In this document: piece after piece, positions 8,401-15,504 of the stretch
Layout: each line of letters starts with the position of its first letter
Position numbering within the stretch: the stretch's first letter is position 1
Origin: Desulfotignum sp.
Lineage (GTDB): Bacteria; Desulfobacterota; Desulfobacteria; Desulfobacterales; Desulfobacteraceae
Length of the DNA stretch: 17,322 nt
Direction of reading: 5' to 3'
Assembly: GCA_011390695.1 (NCBI GenBank)
Contig: JAABRW010000462.1
Span: forward strand, 1-17,322
The notes under the pieces: generated by a model
What the model was told of the DNA's origin: nothing
What the model saw: only the letters and a program-made list of their open reading frames with translations
Databases searched by the model: none
Program-made: the position numbers and the translations under genes

Positions 8401-9701
8401 GTCTGGAAAAGCAGACCGGGTTGTCCTGCGGTGATCCACGAAAACCGCTTTTGCTATCGGTACGATCCGGATCTTCCATTTCCCAGCCAGGCATGATGGA
8501 TTCTTTTTTGAACGTGGGCATAAATGAAGAGATTGCTGCCGCCATTGCAAAAAAAACCGGCAATCCCTGGTTTGCCTGGGACAGTTACCGCCGGTTTCTC
8601 CAGCAGTACGGCATGACTTTTGGTATCCACAGAGATGAGTTCGACCAGATCATTGCGGCCCATAAAAACCGGGCAGGTATTGATTTCAAACGCCATTTTA
8701 CAGGATCCCAGATGAAGGCTGTGGCCCTGGCCTATAAGAATCAGCTGCTGCTGGCCGGCATCGATATTGTGGAATCTCCCATGGACCAGTTGTTTCTGGC
8801 CATCCACAAGGTATTTTCTTCCTGGAATTCCAACCGGGCCATTGATTACCGCAGAATCATGGGCATTTCAGACGACTGGGGAACAGCTGTCACCGTGCAG
8901 TCCATGGTGTTTGGCAACCTGTCCCGGCAGTCCGGCTCCGGCGTGGCATTCAGCCACAGCCCCAAACTGCCCGGGGATGCCATCCGGCTGTGGGGAGATT
9001 TTACCATTGGAAACCAGGGAGAAGATGTGGTGGCCGGCCTGGTGAGAACCCTTCCCATATCGGAAATGCAGCGGGAACTGGAAAAGCGGGATACAAAGAT
9101 CAGCCTGGAAAAAGCTTTTCCCGGGATTTATGAGCAGCTCAAAACCATTGTTCAGAATCTTATTTACAAAAGGGGATGGAATCCCCAGGAAATGGAATTT
9201 ACCTTTGAAGGACCTGCGCCGGAAGACCTTTTTATTCTCCAGGCCCGGGATCTTTCCCTTGGGGATCACAAAAAACAGCCTGAGTTTACAGCTGATGAAA
9301 CCCTTTTGAGAGAGGCATTTCTGGGACATGGTACCGGGGTTTCCGGCGGTGCCATGAGCGGCCGTATCGTATTTACCTTAAGGGACATTGATGCTTTCCG
9401 CCGCCAGGACCCGGATGCCCACTTGATTCTTCTGCGTAACGACACCGTACCGGATGATATTCTGGAAATTGATGCGGCTGACGGCATATTAACCGCAAAA
9501 GGAGGGCTGACCTCCCATGCAGCCGTGGTTGCATACAATCTTGGCAAAACCTGCGTGGTGGGATGTGAAAATCTGGTATGCAGTGAAACCGAAAAAATAT
9601 GCCACCTGGGAGACAGAAAAATGAAAGTGGGGGATTATATCAGCATCGATGGAAATAAAGGCTTTGTGTTTAAAGGAGAAATTAACGTCAACCACAATTA
9701 A
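5484..9701 (+). CDS. PPDK-like ATP-grasp/phosphohistidine protein with large unknown N-terminus, no TIM barrel
   Basis: A 1405-residue soluble protein. The GTG start is preceded by GAGG with 8 nt spacing. Residues 1 to about 910 are mostly helical and match no family I recognise. From about 918 a pyruvate phosphate dikinase-type ATP-binding domain begins: FLGNKGWNL (Lys922), SVRSGSSISQPGMMDS (Arg994), GSGVAFSHSP, NQGEDVVAG and EMEFTFEG (Glu1238) then FILQAR. The NQGEDVVAG form is PPDK-like rather than PEP-synthase-like. The swivelling domain follows with GGLTSHAAVVA, His1345 being the expected phosphohistidine, and the protein ends just after it (GDYISIDG...). The roughly 360-residue PEP/pyruvate TIM barrel of true PPDK is absent. 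The sequence therefore predicts ATP-dependent formation of phosphohistidine, but the acceptor is unknown, perhaps bound by the N-terminal region. It sits 14 nt upstream of a GAPDH gene, so a link to lower glycolysis or gluconeogenesis is inferred. It should not be called a complete PPDK. Confidence 0.85.
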   Translation: MKSKALEVNLSDTRVEVSIDVKYEVLLEIFDGYVGILNRMEIFLKELSHPYRNWEFIVNEARHFSLHYFYLYKSHEKGAAALVIFSDIFLSAFEDSPEKRVQSAAADNLMLLLHHMAKESDDRLTEFFDVMQKVVIRIYKYEDKAFFFFVTSYYQPDKLAALLLDQPQTHGILAENTPFAGSINRLLIRFYKTVFAYWLHQEDPVTWMQENIDEWRLNTELEQVFYQISHARIDAWNKHLEILCSSQDLFSIDLTKELIRLTGFLDFINIFKTVGRQILHHCPDETYGRHLKLTFLFYAIHVPGLSMIHKECLHDINQTLTVLIGDEDFKKDIPIVNQTFSLLKEHKGRYPETVLDCIHKIGDAVYKTGKVELINHFIDRAVNHGFQFPMIQGTGEDWQIKGNTAHVKNIRVFLSLINQQPKKSKRLLSALIISLSIGGVFIRDTDLFPRDITRFLNADIKKVYNLVKQLARLLPTFFNEIGAEGQLRDISTQLDESCHRRDRLIHFLRKQCHVESSSRIVDFIQQVMIFWKTGDKKPLQPFVPPSIYDEIQVSGRFVDGPGRILRYLEDKNLPHPEDFLMYRQKALDTLIDEVDKVTELDRRRVRLALRFYRLLNEKYGVNHLELTSYLLHFKADYMPEPNRLSAALEEQDLDTKIEFLLNYMGELKEIILSDKTYDANEAIYHKRHFAVDIPSMYGSYNEPKFDALGLTLRIESIVNVLFEDLINSIDLRLITKPTFVRIFSILTLFRKALSLDGIVSNKLDIQMEFLKYSVNITTCSFTQYLDIFKGFVRAVADIINDYFHNIHSANLRQIEARIGKDKIQEKFLPGSISDQDHLDEKMAKKLDQRAADIFFRDRIATSLGLQQLDVFLNRIVHTLFRQSEKLSQDELSVLLNYDPKCAVTPIGDEQLMNQNIIFLGNKGWNLMRLKQIGVNVPEGFIITTEVFRCLDLIDSYSPAAVSFKQLVAAMLSRLEKQTGLSCGDPRKPLLLSVRSGSSISQPGMMDSFLNVGINEEIAAAIAKKTGNPWFAWDSYRRFLQQYGMTFGIHRDEFDQIIAAHKNRAGIDFKRHFTGSQMKAVALAYKNQLLLAGIDIVESPMDQLFLAIHKVFSSWNSNRAIDYRRIMGISDDWGTAVTVQSMVFGNLSRQSGSGVAFSHSPKLPGDAIRLWGDFTIGNQGEDVVAGLVRTLPISEMQRELEKRDTKISLEKAFPGIYEQLKTIVQNLIYKRGWNPQEMEFTFEGPAPEDLFILQARDLSLGDHKKQPEFTADETLLREAFLGHGTGVSGGAMSGRIVFTLRDIDAFRRQDPDAHLILLRNDTVPDDILEIDAADGILTAKGGLTSHAAVVAYNLGKTCVVGCENLVCSETEKICHLGDRKMKVGDYISIDGNKGFVFKGEINVNHN

Positions 9702-9715
9702 AGTGGAGGTGAATC

Positions 9716-10963
9716 ATGAATACCAGCCAGGGAACCATTCTGGGTATAAACGGTCTGGGGCGTATCGGCAAACTGACTTTGTGGCACCATGCCGGACGCA
9801 AATATTTCAAGGAAATCGTCATCAACGTGGGCCGGGAAGTGGGCGCAGGGCTGTCTGATATTGTGCATTATCTTGAGAGAGACTCCACCTACGGCAGCCT
9901 GGCAGCCTTTTTGAACGGATTCCAGGCACAGCCGGTTATCACGGAGGTGAACGAGGCAGATTCCTGCATGCAGGTCAACGGCATCCCGGTAAAAATTTTA
10001 CGGGAAAACCGCAATCCCAAAGATATCCAGTGGGCCCGGAACAATGTGGACATTGTGGTGGACACAACCGGCCAGTTTCTGGATCCCAATGAGTCTCCGG
10101 ATAATCCATCCGGAGCCATCCGGGGTCATCTCGAAGCAGGTGCGGCCAAAGTCATTGCCTCTGCACCCTTTAAACTGAAACAGGGGGCATCCATGCCTGA
10201 AGACAGTGTTACCACGGTCATGGGCATCAATGACAAAGACTATGATCCGGTACGTCATGCCGTGATTTCCAATGCCTCCTGCACCACCACCTGCCTGGCC
10301 CATATGATCAAGCCCTTACTGGATTATTTCGGCATTGACAGGGTTTTGTCCGCTTCCATGGCCACCGTGCATGCAGCCACAGGATCCCAGCAGGTCCTGG
10401 ACCGGCTGCCCAAAACCCGGGCAAAGGATCTGCGTAAAAACCGGTCCATCATGAACAATATCATCCTGACCACCACCGGGGCAGCCAAAACCCTGCAGCT
10501 GGTCATTCCGGAGATGGCCACCATCGGGTTCATGGCAGAATCCGTACGGATTCCCACCTCCACCGGTTCTTTGATCATCTTGGTGATGAACTTTCAGGAA
10601 GAATTGAACAAAAAACCCATCCGCCGGGATCTCATCAACGAGATCTACCAGAATACCGCCCAAAACAAGGACAGTTACCTGGTTTATTCCGGAAAGCAGA
10701 ATGTGTCCTGTGATATCATCGGCACCCCCCGGGCAGCAGCGGTAATAGAGGGCCATGAAACCCATACCCGCACCGGCGCCATCAATATCAATCTGGCACA
10801 TCTGCGGGGTATTGACAAAGAAATTCTGGAAACCATCACGGATCATGTGTGCAGTACCCAGGTTACACAGGCGGTTATCTACGGGTGGTATGACAATGAA
10901 ATGGCCAGTTATGTGAATTTGCTTGGAGACCGCACAGTTTCCATTGCCGAATCACTGGCCTGA
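9716..10963 (+). CDS. Atypical long glyceraldehyde-3-phosphate dehydrogenase
   Basis: A 415-residue GAPDH-family protein, against about 335 residues for ordinary GapA. The ATG is preceded by GGAGG with 7 nt spacing and lies 14 nt after the kinase gene, so the two are co-transcribed. The NAD-binding start is GINGLGRIGKLTL. The catalytic motif SNASCTTTC gives Cys189, and His219 lies in VHAATGSQQ, so the thiol chemistry of glyceraldehyde-3-phosphate oxidation looks intact. TTTGAAK, VRIPTSTGS and WYDNEM correspond to the canonical phosphate-binding and C-terminal segments. It is divergent: the Asp that normally binds the adenosine ribose after the second strand (VND) is Val38 here (INVGRE), and inserts around residues 90-140 and 160-180 account for much of the extra length. 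The direction of the reaction and the cofactor cannot be decided from sequence. The operon partner suggests a specialised rather than housekeeping role. Confidence 0.88.
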   Translation: MNTSQGTILGINGLGRIGKLTLWHHAGRKYFKEIVINVGREVGAGLSDIVHYLERDSTYGSLAAFLNGFQAQPVITEVNEADSCMQVNGIPVKILRENRNPKDIQWARNNVDIVVDTTGQFLDPNESPDNPSGAIRGHLEAGAAKVIASAPFKLKQGASMPEDSVTTVMGINDKDYDPVRHAVISNASCTTTCLAHMIKPLLDYFGIDRVLSASMATVHAATGSQQVLDRLPKTRAKDLRKNRSIMNNIILTTTGAAKTLQLVIPEMATIGFMAESVRIPTSTGSLIILVMNFQEELNKKPIRRDLINEIYQNTAQNKDSYLVYSGKQNVSCDIIGTPRAAAVIEGHETHTRTGAININLAHLRGIDKEILETITDHVCSTQVTQAVIYGWYDNEMASYVNLLGDRTVSIAESLA

Positions 10964-11001
10964 TTATCAATGTTAGATATGGGTGGGGCCTGAATCAGCC
11001 C

Positions 11002-11029
11002 TTGAAATTATCTGGATACGTCCTATAAT
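11002..11029 (+). promoter_or_regulatory. Near-consensus sigma70 promoter of the RND efflux operon
   Basis: TTGAAA (11002-11007) and a perfect TATAAT (11024-11029) are separated by 16 nt. Transcription would start near 11036, about 30 nt before the ATG at 11066. No clear operator palindrome overlaps it. This shows that the efflux genes are a separate unit from the GAPDH operon ending at 10963. Confidence 0.65.
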
Positions 11030-11065
11030 TACTGATTTTATCCATAATGTTTAAGGATTGGTTTC

Positions 11066-12220
11066 ATGGAACCCACACCCCGGCCCTGGAAAGCATGGAA
11101 GCAGAGGTTGCTGCGCATTGTCTGGCACAGTATCCCCTTTGCTGCAGTGGCCCTTGCTGTTCTGTTTGTTGTTATGCCCCTGGGCAGGAAAATTACAGCT
11201 GAAAAGGCAGACCTGGCTGAGCAGCAGGCTGTCCAGATGAAAAAAGACCAGTCTTTGACCAGGGTGATCACCCTGGAGATGATTCCTGAAAACCTTGCGG
11301 AAACCATCACCCTGCCCGGGGTGGCCAAACCCTGGAAATCTCTGCAGGTGGTGTCTGAGGTATCAGGAAAGATCATGGAAAAAAACATCGATGACGGCAG
11401 CGTTGTAAATCAGGGTGATATTCTGGCGGTTATGGATAAACGGGACTACCAGAATGCCTATGACTCTGCCAGGGCATCCTATGAAACAGCCCTGATGAAC
11501 CAGAAGCGGTTTGAGGCCCTGTCCAAAAAGCAGTTTATCACCGAGTCCCAGCTGGATGATATCCAGTCCCAGGTCAAGACCACCAGGGCGGCTATGGAAA
11601 ATGCGAAACTCAACCTGGACCGCTGCACCATCAGGTCCCCCATGGACGGCATAGTGGACCGGTCCCATATTGAAGTGGGCAGTTTTCTGGGGGTGGGTGA
11701 CCCTGTGGCCAAACTTCTCCAGATCCATCAGCTCAAAATTCAGGTGGGCATACCGGAGTCTGATGTACCCTCTGTGAGAAGAATAAAACAGTTTGGCATG
11801 GCTATCGATGCCCTTGGGGGTAAAACCTATACCGGCCAGTACCATTATCTGCAAAAAACCTCTGATAACCTGGCCCGGCTTTACAATCTGGAAATCCGCC
11901 TGGATAACCCGGATCTTGAGATTCTCCCTGATATGTTTGTCCGGGTGGATATAGTTAAAAACAGGGATGCCAGGGGCCTTGGGGTACCCATGTATGCCCT
12001 GGTTACCAGGAACAACCAGACAGGGGTGTTTGTGGAAGATCAGGGCCGTGTCAGGTTTGCCCCGGTTGAAACCGGGTTCCAGGACGGCTGGAAAATCCAG
12101 GTTGTTTCCGGTCTTTCTGCCGGTGAGCAGGTGGTGGTGGTGGGACACCGCATCATTGAAGACAATGAACAGGTGCAGGTGGACCAGCGGGTTCAGTCCA
12201 TGGCGGAGCTGGAACAATGA
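11066..12220 (+). CDS. RND efflux periplasmic adaptor (membrane fusion protein)
   Basis: A 384-residue HlyD/AcrA-type adaptor. The ATG is preceded by AAGGA with 8 nt spacing. A hydrophobic segment at about residues 20-36 (SIPFAAVALAVLFVVMPLG) anchors the N-terminus in the inner membrane; there is no lipobox cysteine. The mature part has the usual order. The first half of the barrel-sandwich hybrid is EVSGKIMEKNIDDGSVVNQG. An alpha-hairpin of about 60 residues follows (YDSARASYETALMNQKRFE to AAMENAKLNLD), then the second lipoyl half (CTIRSPMDGIVDRSHIEVGS), a beta-barrel, and a membrane-proximal domain ending GLSAGEQVVVVG. It would bridge the pump encoded next (12217, ATGA overlap) to an outer-membrane channel not in the window. 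The hairpin is short, like other adaptors of this length. Substrate is unknown. Confidence 0.9.
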   Translation: MEPTPRPWKAWKQRLLRIVWHSIPFAAVALAVLFVVMPLGRKITAEKADLAEQQAVQMKKDQSLTRVITLEMIPENLAETITLPGVAKPWKSLQVVSEVSGKIMEKNIDDGSVVNQGDILAVMDKRDYQNAYDSARASYETALMNQKRFEALSKKQFITESQLDDIQSQVKTTRAAMENAKLNLDRCTIRSPMDGIVDRSHIEVGSFLGVGDPVAKLLQIHQLKIQVGIPESDVPSVRRIKQFGMAIDALGGKTYTGQYHYLQKTSDNLARLYNLEIRLDNPDLEILPDMFVRVDIVKNRDARGLGVPMYALVTRNNQTGVFVEDQGRVRFAPVETGFQDGWKIQVVSGLSAGEQVVVVGHRIIEDNEQVQVDQRVQSMAELEQ

Positions 12221-15200
12221 TTGTTTCCGATGCTGCCGTCAAAAACCGGATTTCCGTACTGGTGCTGGTGGTCATCATCGCCAGCATCGGGCTTTACTCC
12301 TATATGGTGCTGCCCAGGGAAAGCACCCCGGACATCACCATTCCCTATGTGTTTGTGAGGACCGAATACAGAGGGGTGTCAGCATCGGACATTGAAACCG
12401 CGGTGACCATCAAAATTGAAAAAAAACTCAAGGGCCTGGACAAGATCAAAAATATTTCCTCTGTCAGCTCCCAGGGTCTTTCCCAGATCAATATTGAATT
12501 TCTGCCGGGCACCGATATTGACGATGTGCTTGTCAAGGTCAAGGACAAGGTGGATGAAGCCAAAAATGACCTGCCAACGGACCTGGAAAATGATCCCATG
12601 GTGTACGAGGTCAATTTTTCCGACATGCCCATTGTGGTGTACTCTCTTGCAGGGGACTGCGGGCCCAGACTGCTCAAAAAAATAGCCGATGATTTAAAGG
12701 ATGATATCGAAGCGGTTCCCGGTGTGCTGGAGGTGGAGATAACCGGCGGCCAGGACCGGGAAATCCGGGTGGAAGTGGATACAGACAAACTGGCCTACTA
12801 CAGAATTCCCATCACCAGCCTGCAGCAGGCAGTGGTTGCTGAAAATCAGAACATCTCAGGCGGGGCCATTACCTTAGGGCATGGCCGTTACCAGCTCAAG
12901 GTGCCCGGGGAGTTTGACAGACCCGAAGAAATCCTGACCCTGGTGGTGGCCACCCACAACGGCCGACCCATCTATCTTAAAGATGTGGCAACGGTGGTGG
13001 ACGGCATCCAGGAAGAAACCTCCAGATCCCGGCTTAACGGTATGGATGCCATCAATATATCGGTGAAAAAACGGGTGGGAGAAAACATCATCCGCATCTC
13101 GGAACAGATCGATGCTGTCGTGGCAGCGGCGGAAAAACGGTTTCCCCAAAATACCACCGTGACCAAGCTCATGAACAATGCCAAGGATATCAAGGCCATG
13201 GTGGCGGACCTGGAAAACAATATCATTTCCGGCCTCATCCTGGTGGTGGCAGTGCTTTTTGTGGTGCTGGGCATCAGAAACGCCCTGCTGGTCGGGCTGG
13301 CTATCCCGTTTTCCATGTTTCTGTCCTTTGCCGTCCTCAATGCCCTGGGCATCACCTTGAATATGGTGGTGCTGTTTTCCCTGACACTGGCCCTGGGCAT
13401 GCTGGTGGACAATGCCATAGTGATTGTTGAAAATGTGTTCCGGTACATGCAGCAGGGGGTGCCCAGAGTAGAAGCAGCCATGAAAGCCACCAGCGAGGTG
13501 GCGTGGCCTGTTATCGGCTCTACTTTCACCACCCTGGCCGCTTTTTTCCCCATGATTTTCTGGCCCGGCATCATGGGGGAGTTCATGTACTATCTGCCGG
13601 TCACCCTGATTGTTACCTTGAGTTCTTCTTTGTTTGTGGCCCTGATCATTAATCCTGCCATGTGCGCCTATTTCATGGGGGAATCCCGGACAAAAGGACA
13701 AAAAGCCCTGAGTCTGGAAGAGATAGCGTCCCGGGGAGAGCAGCCTGTCATAATTTCGGGCCTGTTTTTAAAAACCTATGCCCGGATTCTGAACAAGGCA
13801 TTGCAGCATAAACTGGCGGTGCTGGCTGCAGCTGTTGTTGTAATGGTGTTTTTGTTCCAGATCTGGATGCTCAAAGTCGGTATTGAAAAACCGGTGGAGT
13901 TTTTTCCCGCCATTGATCCCAGGTCCGTGTATGTGAACATTGATGTGCCTGAAGGCGCGGATCTGGAATTCATAGATCAGACGGTCAAACAGGTGGAAGC
14001 AGCGGTTGCCGGGGGCAGTGCCGATAACTATCAGGAAGCCATGGCGCTTCAGGTACACGAGACCGCCCGGGGAGAAAAATTCATGGCACCATCAGACATC
14101 AACAACATTGAGCACATCTATACCCGGGTGGTGCAAAACAGCGGCGGCAGCGCCGTGTTTGACAGCAATCTACCCAACCATATCGGTGTCCAGTTCCTGG
14201 ATTTTGAAGACCGGAAAACCTCTACCAAGGCGGATCTGGAAGAGATCCGCAGACGGGTGGCCCATATTCCGGGGGTCAGGATCACTGTGGATGAACAAGA
14301 GGAAGGTCCCCCCACGGGCGCACCTATCAATATTGAAATTTCCGGGGAAAACTTTACAATCCTGAGCCGGATTGCGAAGAATATAAAAAAAGTGGTGGAA
14401 AGCGTGCCCCATGTCACAGATGTGCGGGACGACTACCAGGGGGGGCTTCCTTCTGTCCAGGTGATGATCGACCGCCAGAAAACCGCTTTGTTCGGCCTGA
14501 CCACATCCGCCATCGGCAATGCCTTGAAGATTGCTTACAACGGGCTGGATGTTTCCACCTATTATGAAGGGGATGAGGAATATGATATCGTGGTCAGGCT
14601 GGCCAAATCAGACCGGCAGGGAGCGGATATTCTGCATAAGCTCATGATTCCCGGTCCTTCCGGTGAAATCGTGCCCCTGACCACCCTGGCATCTATCCAG
14701 TACAAGGGGGCTTTGGGTGATATTGTCCGGAAAAACCACCAGCGGGTGGTCACGGTCAAGGCCAGTGTGGATGAAACCAAAATCACAGGTGCTGTGGCCA
14801 GAATGCAGGTGATGGAGCTGCTTGAAACCATGGACCTGCCTTTGGGCTACACATACAAGTTCACCGGAGAAGACCAGGAACAGCAGGAAGCCCAGGATTT
14901 TTTGTCCAAAGCGTTTGTGGTGGCCCTGTTCCTGATTTTTCTGATTCTGGTGACCCTGTTCAATTCCGTGGTCCAGCCGGTGATTATCCTGACATCCGTG
15001 GTCTTGTCTCTGGGCGGGGCTTTCTGGGGTCTGGCCGTGATTTCTTCTCCTTTCGGAGTAATCATGACCGGGGTGGGCATTATATCTCTGGCCGGGGTGG
15101 TGGTGAACAATGCCATCGTGCTCATCGATTATACCAACCGGCTCCGGGCCAATGGCATGGCCCTGAAAGAGGCGGTCATATCTGCAGGTGCCACCCGCCT

Positions 15201-15504
15201 GCGGCCGGTACTGCTTACGGCCGTCACCACCATTCTGGGGCTGTTGCCCATGGTAACGGGCATTTCCTATGATTTTCATGTCATGGCGGTGTCCATGACT
15301 TCCGAATCCAGCCAGTGGTGGCGCTCCATGGCCATTGTGGTGATTTTCGGCCTGATGATCGCCACTATCCTGACCCTGGTGGTGGTGCCCACCCTGTATG
15401 CGCTGATTGAAACGGCAAAAAAATCTACAGCCAGGATTTATGCCCGGACCCGTCATTTTTTTCTGGGCCCGGGACATGCAGTATCTTCGGATAAAAACAG
15501 CTAG
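12217..15504 (+). CDS. RND-family efflux pump, AcrB-like inner-membrane permease
   Basis: A 1095-residue proton-driven RND transporter of the HAE1/AcrB superfamily. TM1 lies at about residues 10-30 (ISVLVLVVIIASIGLYSYM), large periplasmic loops follow TM1 and TM7, and the two halves repeat the same topology. The TM4 relay motif is GMLVDNAIVIVENV: Asp398 is kept, but the second Asp of AcrB (D408) is Asn399. The TM10 position of AcrB Lys940 is Asn964 (VVVNNAIVLID). Both substitutions are common in the wider family, which conserves a single Asp. The C-terminal half ends with the signature SESSQWWRSMA and a short basic cytoplasmic tail. It overlaps the adaptor gene by ATGA, which indicates translational coupling. 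Substrate (drug, lipid or metabolite) cannot be predicted. Its TAG stop lies within a CTAG shared with the convergent thiolase gene. Confidence 0.92.
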   Translation: MIVSDAAVKNRISVLVLVVIIASIGLYSYMVLPRESTPDITIPYVFVRTEYRGVSASDIETAVTIKIEKKLKGLDKIKNISSVSSQGLSQINIEFLPGTDIDDVLVKVKDKVDEAKNDLPTDLENDPMVYEVNFSDMPIVVYSLAGDCGPRLLKKIADDLKDDIEAVPGVLEVEITGGQDREIRVEVDTDKLAYYRIPITSLQQAVVAENQNISGGAITLGHGRYQLKVPGEFDRPEEILTLVVATHNGRPIYLKDVATVVDGIQEETSRSRLNGMDAINISVKKRVGENIIRISEQIDAVVAAAEKRFPQNTTVTKLMNNAKDIKAMVADLENNIISGLILVVAVLFVVLGIRNALLVGLAIPFSMFLSFAVLNALGITLNMVVLFSLTLALGMLVDNAIVIVENVFRYMQQGVPRVEAAMKATSEVAWPVIGSTFTTLAAFFPMIFWPGIMGEFMYYLPVTLIVTLSSSLFVALIINPAMCAYFMGESRTKGQKALSLEEIASRGEQPVIISGLFLKTYARILNKALQHKLAVLAAAVVVMVFLFQIWMLKVGIEKPVEFFPAIDPRSVYVNIDVPEGADLEFIDQTVKQVEAAVAGGSADNYQEAMALQVHETARGEKFMAPSDINNIEHIYTRVVQNSGGSAVFDSNLPNHIGVQFLDFEDRKTSTKADLEEIRRRVAHIPGVRITVDEQEEGPPTGAPINIEISGENFTILSRIAKNIKKVVESVPHVTDVRDDYQGGLPSVQVMIDRQKTALFGLTTSAIGNALKIAYNGLDVSTYYEGDEEYDIVVRLAKSDRQGADILHKLMIPGPSGEIVPLTTLASIQYKGALGDIVRKNHQRVVTVKASVDETKITGAVARMQVMELLETMDLPLGYTYKFTGEDQEQQEAQDFLSKAFVVALFLIFLILVTLFNSVVQPVIILTSVVLSLGGAFWGLAVISSPFGVIMTGVGIISLAGVVVNNAIVLIDYTNRLRANGMALKEAVISAGATRLRPVLLTAVTTILGLLPMVTGISYDFHVMAVSMTSESSQWWRSMAIVVIFGLMIATILTLVVVPTLYALIETAKKSTARIYARTRHFFLGPGHAVSSDKNS

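Noticed and set aside
5484..9701. The idea that the 1405-residue frame is two genes or an assembly fusion
   Set aside because: The frame is continuous with uniform codon use, and I saw no internal ribosome site plus start near the domain boundary around 8200 that would suggest a separate gene.
10985..11005. GGGC...GCCC inverted repeat after the GAPDH gene as a terminator
   Set aside because: The stem is only 4 bp with an 8-nt loop and no T-run follows; it abuts the -35 box of the efflux promoter instead.
11363..12217. A 284-codon antisense open frame opposite the adaptor gene
   Set aside because: Its His/Gly/Gln-rich composition is what results from reading the other strand of a real gene; there is no ribosome site and the sense gene is unmistakable.
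12874..13701. A long antisense open frame opposite the first half of the RND pump
   Set aside because: Composition dominated by His, Gly and Gln with no domain, and the sense strand encodes conserved transmembrane segments there.
14608..15477. A 289-codon antisense open frame opposite the second half of the RND pump
   Set aside because: Same antisense signature, no start signal, and no recognisable motif.
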